64,000 bases of DNA from Saksenaea vasiformis B4078 (lineage: Eukaryota; Mucoromycota; Mucoromycetes; Mucorales; Saksenaeaceae), in assembly GCA_000697055.1 (NCBI GenBank), contig JNDT01001931.1, positions 1-64,000 on the forward strand, written 5' to 3'. This document shows, one piece after another, positions 56,876 to 64,000 of this stretch; position 1 is the first letter of the stretch, and each line of letters opens with the position of its first letter. Position numbers and translations under genes: made by a program. The notes beneath the pieces were generated by a model. It made no database searches, was not told the DNA's origin, and saw nothing but the letters and a program-made list of their open reading frames with translations.

Positions 56876-59842
56876 ATGAGTCAAGAATCGCCCGAACGAA
56901 TGGTCGATCAGATAGCAAAACATTATGACCTATTAGAAGTAAGATACAATTCTGTTCGGCTTAAAATGAATACGTCGTAGGTTTCTACCATTCAGAAGTC
57001 GCATAAAATCGACTTATCCTCAGGAATGCCATGGGTAAACAAATGCTTTCCCGAGCAGAATACAGAATGAATTTATTATTTTCCATTACAGAGAATGAAT
57101 TTGTGTGCAGCAAGTCAATACGATCCATGCACATTTTTCATCGGTAAGGCTGATCGCGCTCTGACCGTCGCAGTTACTGATGATAACATTTATTCATTAG
57201 CTGTGGACTATCGTGTGTTTGTGTACACTATCGATAACATGTATTCGCCTTTCAAGGATCCAAAGAAAGTAATAGCAAGTCCAGAAGCCCTCCGCACAGG
57301 TGGTGGTCTTGAATCCGTAAGTGTTAAATTATCGCAAAAGTTTCACTGACAAGATTTAGCCATATGTAATTAATGCAATCAAAGTTGGCGACATTTTGGG
57401 GGATGAGATTCTGGTAACGGCATCTGAATGCGGAGAGATATGTGTGTGGAAAACAAGTGATCTAAATGAACCCCCTGTTGTTTTGAGGTAAAGGTGGACT
57501 GAGTATGAAGTGATGATCGTTAACAGACTGAATCGACTAGCAATGAAAAGCCTACGTGGGGAATCGCAATCCATAGTAAACAAGGGCTTATTGCAGTATC
57601 CGCAAACAGTTGGAAAATCACAATCTTCAACTATTTGCGGATTACTCGACAATCCCAATATCAAAAGCCCAACGTTCTGGAAGACGAGACAAAAGTCGAA
57701 CTTGAAGGACACAGCCACAACGTCCCTAATATCGAGTTTAGCCGATCCGGTCGATACATTGCCAGCTGTTCTATTGATCAAACATGTCGTCTATGGGATA
57801 TCGCTAGAAGAAAGTGCATCGCTATGCGAAAAACGGCAGGTGGTGGAATAGATAATAATACATGGTACACATCGACTACACCCATTTTTAGATGGTGTCT
57901 GACAATTTCTGCAGGGGATGGTCTGTCAAATTTATTCCACGCGAATGTCTCAAATATGCTCTCTGCGACGATCCCGAAGTAAATGCAGCGATCCGAAGAC
58001 GGCAATCGACAGGTCGTACAATATCATTAGGTTTACTTCACTTGAAGCATTCTGCGAAGATACCGGTCTATCGGCTTAATATGTCGCGCTTAGATAGAGA
58101 TGAGGAAATCGATGATCTAGACTATTTTTCAGACGATATGGACTATGCGCCTCACTATGTCTTCCACGCCAATGATTGGGAGGGGGATTCTTTGCCAAAC
58201 GACGTAGCTGACGGTGCTGAAGATAGTTTGTGGGAAGATCATGATTATGCATGGGATGAGGGTAGCTATCTCAGTGACGAACAGTGGCCAGACACTTGGG
58301 CTGAGCCGGAAGATGTGCCTGAATGGCCAGCCCGTCCTCGCTATTTTACGAGACCAAGAGATACCTATATGGAGGAGATGGAAGAGCATGACGAGGAGGA
58401 TGAAGGAACGCAGCAACTTGAGCATCCAAGTACAATAGAAGCGGTACATCTGGCAGAGCTGGCTCGGCAAGAAGAGGAAGAAGATGCAATGGAGGCGATG
58501 CGCCTGGCAGAGTTGGAGCGAGAAGAGGCTGAGGAGGATGCACAATTAGCCGAATTAGAACGACAAGAAGAGGAAGAAGACGCTCTCGAAGACGAGTATT
58601 TAGCGGAGCTCGAGCGAGAGGAAGCTGAGGAGGTTGCTCAACTTGCAGAATTTGAACGACAGGAAGACGAAGAGGATGCAAGAGAAGCTGTTCAGCTAGC
58701 AAGGTTAGAACGGGAAGAGGCGGAAGAAAGTGAACGTCTTGCCGAAATGGCTCTACAAGAAGAGGATGCTCATCTTGCCGAACTTCATGCGCAAGCAAAT
58801 GAAGAAGATGCAATAGAAGCGGAGCGATTAGCTGCAATAGAATATCCAGAAATATATGCACACAACGATGAAGAAGGGTTAGACGATACGCATATGACAG
58901 AACTCGAATTATATGATAGAGAAGGGTTGGTACATTTTAACGAGTCAACGGATGGTGATGAAGACGAAGAGGAGGAGTATAGCAGTAAGTGGAAATATTC
59001 CTTCGGGAGGATTTGACTCATAGTGTGCAACTACTTAGCTGGCACTGGACGGGATTCAGTCATTGCACAACGGCTTATGCGTCTTACGGATGATTCTAAT
59101 TTGTATATTCCTCCGGCAGAAGGAGGTTGGGACGATGAAGTTCACGATGTTTTCGATCCGACCGAAAGGATAGAAGGACAACAGCAGGAAGAAGAAGGAG
59201 AGGAAGAAATGTTCATTCCTGAAGAGGAAGAAGAAGAAGGGGAGGAGGAAGTGGATCCAGGGGTAATTCCACGAGTCCTTCGATCAAGCAACACGACAGT
59301 CAGAAATCGCCGTTCCAAAAAGTCGAAAGATGGTTTCAATGAATACCTACTATTTACTACCACTAAAGATGCGTATTTTCTCAAGCCGGATAAGAAAGGT
59401 CTGGAAACACTCGCAGTTGAACGGAGTATAGTGTCCAACGTCGACGTCAGATTTGATCGAATGGACCGCTTGAATATGGTGGAATGGATACCTGAGCTTG
59501 AGCTTCTCGTGGCAGCAAGTCAAAAAGGCACTGTGGCGCTAACAAGGGTGTTACAAATGGAACTGGACGATGGGCAGCACGTTTGTCTGCTCAACAATGA
59601 GTACTATTTACCAAAGGATGAGTTACAAGCAAGTCCCCTTTATGGTAGGTTATACATTTACAAGACTGTAACAGGCATTCATTTTTTTTTTGACAGGTAT
59701 GACGATATCAAAGGCAAAAACGGAGAGCACAGCTTTACCTATCTACTACATATACCTATTCTACTACGACGGTTCTGTTCTTGGCTACAGAGTATCACGT
59801 AACAGTTCAAACCATCTTCAGACGGAGGATCTCTTTGCATAA
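56876..59842 (+). CDS. CRT10: Crt10-like WD40 protein with a long acidic repeat region
   Basis: Eight exons (56876-56938, 56981-57034, 57092-57316, 57360-57476, 57527-57864, 57915-58984, 59024-59644, 59697-59842) encode about 877 residues. WD40-type segments include 'GEICVWKTSDL', 'TWGIAIHSKQGLIAVSANSW' and 'GHSHNVPNIEFSRSGRYIAS' with 'CSIDQTCRLWDI'. After a long acidic stretch come 'EYLLFTTTKDAYFL' and 'RLNMVEWIPELELLVAASQK', the C-terminal hallmark of Crt10. In yeast Crt10 influences transcription of ribonucleotide reductase genes. Residues about 415-570 are a degenerate Ala-Glu-Leu-Glu-Arg repeat. The donor of intron 4 is weak (GTTG) and was chosen to keep phase. The C-terminus may extend further (see 59957-60049). 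Confidence 0.8.
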
Positions 59843-60897
59843 ATATGAATGTCTTTCGCTTGCTCTACAGAATGTGTATGCATGACGCAAGTTTCTCGCT
59901 TATCAATTTTTAGTGCTGGATATTTCAGCTTGCTTGGAACAGGTATTTCATATTCGAGATGGGTCAAGCTATTTGAGCTGGGATGAACTTAATGACAGAA
60001 TCGGAACAAAGTTTACCGACTACTATCGGTACTTGCTTGGTATCTGAGCAACCAGTCCCCCTCACTTTTCGGTTGGTTGCCTCTTGTCAAGAAAAAGATT
60101 TGCTTTAATTTCTCTTGACAATGAAAGGACGTCCCCTACTGGATGCCCCTTTCTACTTCTTCTGTAGATGCTGGTAGCCCTCCTTAATAGAAGCTGTGCG
60201 TCTGGCCCTTTCTACCGCTTGCATTTTTTGTGATCCTCCTATCCATTATTAAAATATTTGTTCAATTCCAGTCTTCATATGTTTTGTCTGCTAGATGCTA
60301 TGGATTCTCAGTCAAAAGCTTTTACAGTCTTGCAGCTGCAGTCACCTTTATATTATGTGCAAATAGTCTAAACCCTGAGTAGCTCTATGTTGTTGTTGTT
60401 GTTGTTGTTGTGTACAGGCGTTTTGGACTTATCCGCTGTAAACAGTGGTCATCTATAGATGATGGTTTGCTAATTATTGTTTTTTCCTTTTCGACATGGT
60501 TTTTAATAAATTAGTGAAGGATATGTGTTCTAATTCGAGTGGTAGGTGAGTATTGTAGCTTCCCTGGTAGAAAATATCGCTTGGTTTTCGAGTCTTGTCA
60601 TTTTTTGTACTTGTAAGAATTCTCTGGTTTATTGATAGATAAATGAGGTTCATTTTATACATGGGCGTAGTGCTATCTAAAGCTGCACGCGTTGTAGCAG
60701 AGCAAAGAGATTATCGTCACCCGAAGCTGACGATCTGCGCCCAGCGTTATACAAAAGTCGTGGCAAAATAGAAGTACCGACCCAATCACAAGGCTATTGT
60801 AAGCATTTGAGTGGTTGAGAAAGCTCCGCTTCGCAGAGATTATATATATAAAAAAAGGAGCGATTCCTTTTTAAAACTGAACTCATCACATACCGGC
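59843..60897. other. Intergenic region with a coding-like patch
   Basis: Between the Crt10-like gene and the EH-domain gene. A plus-strand frame at 59930-60049 ('VFHIRDGSSYLSWDELNDR', 'FTDYYRYLLGI', then stop) looks coding and may be an alternative last exon. The rest has no supported gene. A TATATATATA run lies at 60841-60850, about 50 bp before the next start. Confidence 0.45.
60388..60411 (+). repeat. Trinucleotide microsatellite (TTG)n
   Basis: About eight uninterrupted TTG/TGT units in intergenic DNA. Confidence 0.9.
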
Positions 60898-63800
60898 ATG
60901 TCAACTTCTTCATCCAGCTGGGAATCCTTACTGACACCACAGGAGGTACAGCTCTACGGTCTCTTGTTTAACAAAGCTAGCGGCAGGACACCAGGCATTG
61001 TTAATGGGCAAGATGCCGTGGCCTTTTTTGAAAAATCTGGTGTTCCCCACCCAATATTATCAGACGTAAGCATTCGCCATTCCCAACATGGAAGACCATA
61101 CCACCTCACACTCCAATAGATATGGGAAACGGCAGACAAAGATAACCTTGGCTACCTGACACCCGAGACCTTTTCAATTGCATTAAAACTCGTTGCATGT
61201 GCACAACACGGTCAAGATGCTGCTGATCCTATTTTGGCAACCTGTAAGCTGAAACATAACTTCAAAAAAAATATGGTGACTCACGTCCACTGCTTATAGC
61301 TGTGCCTTTACCGCAATTTGAAGGCATTAAGCTGGATCCTAGCAGTCCTAATCTACAGCGGAATACAGCAGCGGATACTATTAAACCCGCAGAACGCGAA
61401 AAGTACATGGTTATCTTCCGTGCTCAGAACCCAACCAATGGGACAATTGACGGTGATGTAGCAAGAAATGTATTTTTAAAATCGAAATTACCCGCCAAGA
61501 CCTTGAGCGAGATATGGTAAGGCGAACACGAGTGAGCTTTCCATCCATGAACTGATTGTGTTCCGCAGGGATCTCGCCAACGTGCGAAAATCGGGAAATC
61601 TGAACCAGACAGAATTTATCATCGCCATGCACTATATCGATAAACTGATGGACAGGACACTTACAACATTACCAACACAGTTACCACCGCAGGTCTATGC
61701 CGCTGCGTCAGGGAATATTCAATCACCGGTGTTACGCCAAATGAGCACTGATCGTTTCGCAGTGTCGCCTGTCCAATCATTTGCAACAACACCGAGACAG
61801 ATGGGACAAGCGCTCTCCACTCCTCCACATCGCGCTCGTACGATCGATTCACTTGGCACGATGGCATTTTCATCGACAACCGCTACACAAGAACCCGTGC
61901 ATTGGGATGTTACAGCACAGGAAAAGGCACAGTACGATGCTTTTTTTGATAAAATCGATACGCGCCGGGTTGGATTTATTCAGGGCAACGAGGCAGTGGA
62001 GTTTTTCAAGAACTCGCGTCTATCTGATGCTGATTTAGCCCAAGTTTGGGACCTGGCTGATACGCAGCAATGCGGACGGCTTACGCGAGACGAATTTGCA
62101 GTTGCTATGCATCTTATTCACAAACGACTAAGAGGAGAGCCATTACCACTTTCACTCCCTTCCACACTTGTTCCCCCAAGCCCTCGCGTTCCTTTCCCGA
62201 ATAGTCCAGCAGCTGGTCCTGCTGTACTTCAACGGCAGCCAACAGTAACACATATGTCTTCTATGCAAGGTAAACACTTTTTTTTCATTGTATGATCAAA
62301 GAACTGATATGAAAATGTCAGATATTAACGCAGGAAATAACGATCTTGATCTGTTGGGCGATTTTGGAAATAATGAACAACTGACCAAGGAGACAAACGA
62401 AGTCAACCAACTGCAAAACCAGATTGCTTCTTTGAAACAGGCCACGTTAGACATCAAGGAGCAAAAGGTAGCTGTTGAACAGTCCCTTGCTCAGCTTGCA
62501 AAACAGAAAGAGGAGTTAGTAGCGCAAACCACGCAAACAAAGATGGCTCACGATGCCGAATCGAAGGCTTTGACGGAGTTACAAGAGATATTACGCTCAG
62601 AGGAGCCAGCATGGATTCAAGCGCGCCAAGAACATGACGCAGCACAACAACAACTCGTCGCAGTTCAGCAGGAAATTGCACAGCTGAAGCAGACGTTAGA
62701 AGATGGACGGGTTGAGAGCGAGCGTGCGCGACGACGTGTACATGAGATCCAAGAAGAGACGGCACAACTTGTTGCTGCGCTGGATAACTTACGTGCACAA
62801 GTGAAGCAACAAGACATGATGCTTAGTATCAATCAGCGACAGGTCACGGCATCGGAGCAGGACCGTGAACAAGCAAAGCAAAATTTGAACGATTACAAAG
62901 AGGAGCACAACTTAGAAACGAAGGAGACGGATGTACCCGAACCAACACCGCATCAGGAAAGGGCTGTTACATCACCATTTGATTTAGCTTTCTCGCCATC
63001 CATGGCCGAAAAGACAATGGGTGGTCGTGACTCGCCATTTGACGCTATGCAAGGCGGTTCGTCCAAGTCATCGGAAGACCGTACTACTGATTCACCCTTC
63101 GACGCCGCTTTCGAAACCCCTTCACAAACGCCTATCCATGGTCCTAGCTCTGCATTTGACGATATCTTTTCCCCTCGCATGCCGGAAGCCGAGGCCAGTA
63201 CAACTGAGAAAAAGAAAGAGATCGACATGAACGATTTTGATGCCGTTTTTGGAGATCTTGCTGCCAGAGGGCCGGAGGAAGAAGCAAAAGAGGAAGAAGA
63301 AAGTGCTGCGAAACAAGCGGAAGCTGGCACCGAGGCACTTGGATCATCCGACGCCTCCAAGGCAAGCACGATGTCTCCAAGCAACAATAGTAGCAGTGGA
63401 CCACCTGTACGATCGGCAAGAACGGCACCCCCTCCCCCTCCTCCACAAAGCAGACACCACCGGTCAACATCCGAAAGCCAGGGAACGTCTACTTCGACAC
63501 ACAAAAAGCCTCGTGCTCCTCCGCCACCACGTTCTGTTGTTAAAGAGGAGGAAGTGAAAGACGACAAGGACAAGGATGTCTTTGATGCGGCGTTCTCGGA
63601 GCAAGCGGCGCGCGAGAGCACTAAGAAATCGGAGGATGACGAATTTGATGCGGAATTTTCCTCGGGTCCGTTGACCGAGGCCAAGGTTGTGACAGACGGG
63701 TTTGAGGATTTTGATGCAGCTTTTGATGATCCCAGAAACGAGAAAAAACCTAGTACGACAACGTGGACTAATAACTTTGGCGGATTTGATTTCCCATCAA

Positions 63801-64000
63801 TGACTGCCAACAACAAAGATGGAGAGGATGAATGGGATTCTATCTTTGGTGGACCATCTGCAACTAAGGAAGGAGATAAGAAGAAGACGGAGAACACGGA
63901 GCCAGTTGGTTTCGAAGATGCGTTCTCTAGTTTTGTATCGAACACATCATCTGCACTTGTACAGGAGAATGAGACGACGACGACCGAGAAACAAGTATCG
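60898..64000 (+). CDS. EDE1: EH-domain endocytic scaffold (Ede1/Eps15-like), partial
   Basis: Exons 60898-61065, 61120-61243, 61300-61516, 61569-62269 and 62322 to beyond the window end; introns of 52-56 nt. Three EH domains are visible: the first around residues 8-95 ('GIVNGQDAVAFFEKSGVP', 'IWETADKDNLGYLTPETFSI'), the second around 125-205 ('DLANVRKSGNLNQTEFIIAM') and the third around 285-375 ('VWDLADTQQCGRLTRDEFAV'). A coiled coil follows (about 420-590), then a long acidic tail with recurrent 'SPFD', 'FDAAF' and 'FDAVF' units and a proline run. Ede1/Eps15 proteins start clathrin-coated pits by binding NPF-containing adaptors through EH domains and oligomerising through the coiled coil. The 3' end, where a UBA domain would be expected in Ede1, lies outside the window. 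Confidence 0.92.

Noticed and set aside
57510..57851. 113-codon plus-strand frame as the continuation of the Crt10-like protein
   Set aside because: It would follow from the strong GTAAAG donor, but the WD40-like sequence is in the other frame; a weaker donor at 57477 keeps the WD40 frame.
58129..58861. Long minus-strand frames rich in Leu/Pro/His
   Set aside because: Antisense shadow of the acidic repeat region of the Crt10-like gene.
60381..60415. Repeat array of biological interest
   Set aside because: A plain TTG microsatellite.
62953..63945. 330-codon minus-strand open frame
   Set aside because: It is antisense to the Ede1-like tail, whose skewed acidic codon use leaves the opposite strand free of stops; it is Ser-rich and low-complexity.

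Overview
The window looks like nuclear DNA of a filamentous fungus of the Mucoromycota, probably Mucorales (a Lichtheimia/Absidia-like genome is my guess). The reasons are intron-rich genes with introns mostly of 40-60 nt, many worn transposon remnants (DIRS-like, Tc1-like and pogo-like elements, solo LTRs), lineage-specific repetitive gene families I associate with Mucorales, and an SZT2/KICSTOR homologue, which I recall as absent from budding yeast. Positions are my own splice reconstructions by eye; nothing was searched.

Layout. 1-6.5 kb: eIF3k (+) converges on a Kcs1-type inositol hexakisphosphate kinase (-); then a DUF202 membrane protein (-) and a tRNA-Glu(UUC). 6.5-17 kb is a nested repeat region: a C2H2 zinc-finger ORF is cut short where a degenerate DIRS-like retrotransposon (-) begins. 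The DIRS element was itself hit by a 392-bp solo LTR and a 261-bp short element. A Tc1-like transposase tail, a 428-bp near-perfect direct duplication and a lineage-specific repetitive gene follow. 17.7-33.2 kb holds a peptide transporter (PTR2/POT), a gene-poor 4-kb stretch, phosphatidylinositol synthase PIS1, a PX-PH-RhoGAP protein, a conserved mitochondrial-type protein and mitoribosomal protein mS45. 33-42 kb is a second repeat region: Tc1-like and pogo-like remnants, a 191-bp-period repeat, another copy of the short element, and a repetitive-family gene interrupted by a second copy of the solo LTR. 42.3-64 kb is gene-dense: a 10.6-kb SZT2 homologue, an AMP-dependent acyl-CoA synthetase, a Crt10-like WD40 protein, and an Ede1/Eps15-type EH-domain scaffold that runs off the right edge.

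The genes do not form one pathway. Two links are worth noting: PIS1 and Kcs1 both serve inositol metabolism (lipid and soluble), and the RhoGAP and Ede1 homologues both act at the plasma membrane in polarity and endocytosis. The observations I value most are a 5-nt microexon in the acyl-CoA synthetase, the SZT2 homologue, an LTR insertion with its paralogous empty site in the same window, and a three-copy short inverted-repeat element family.
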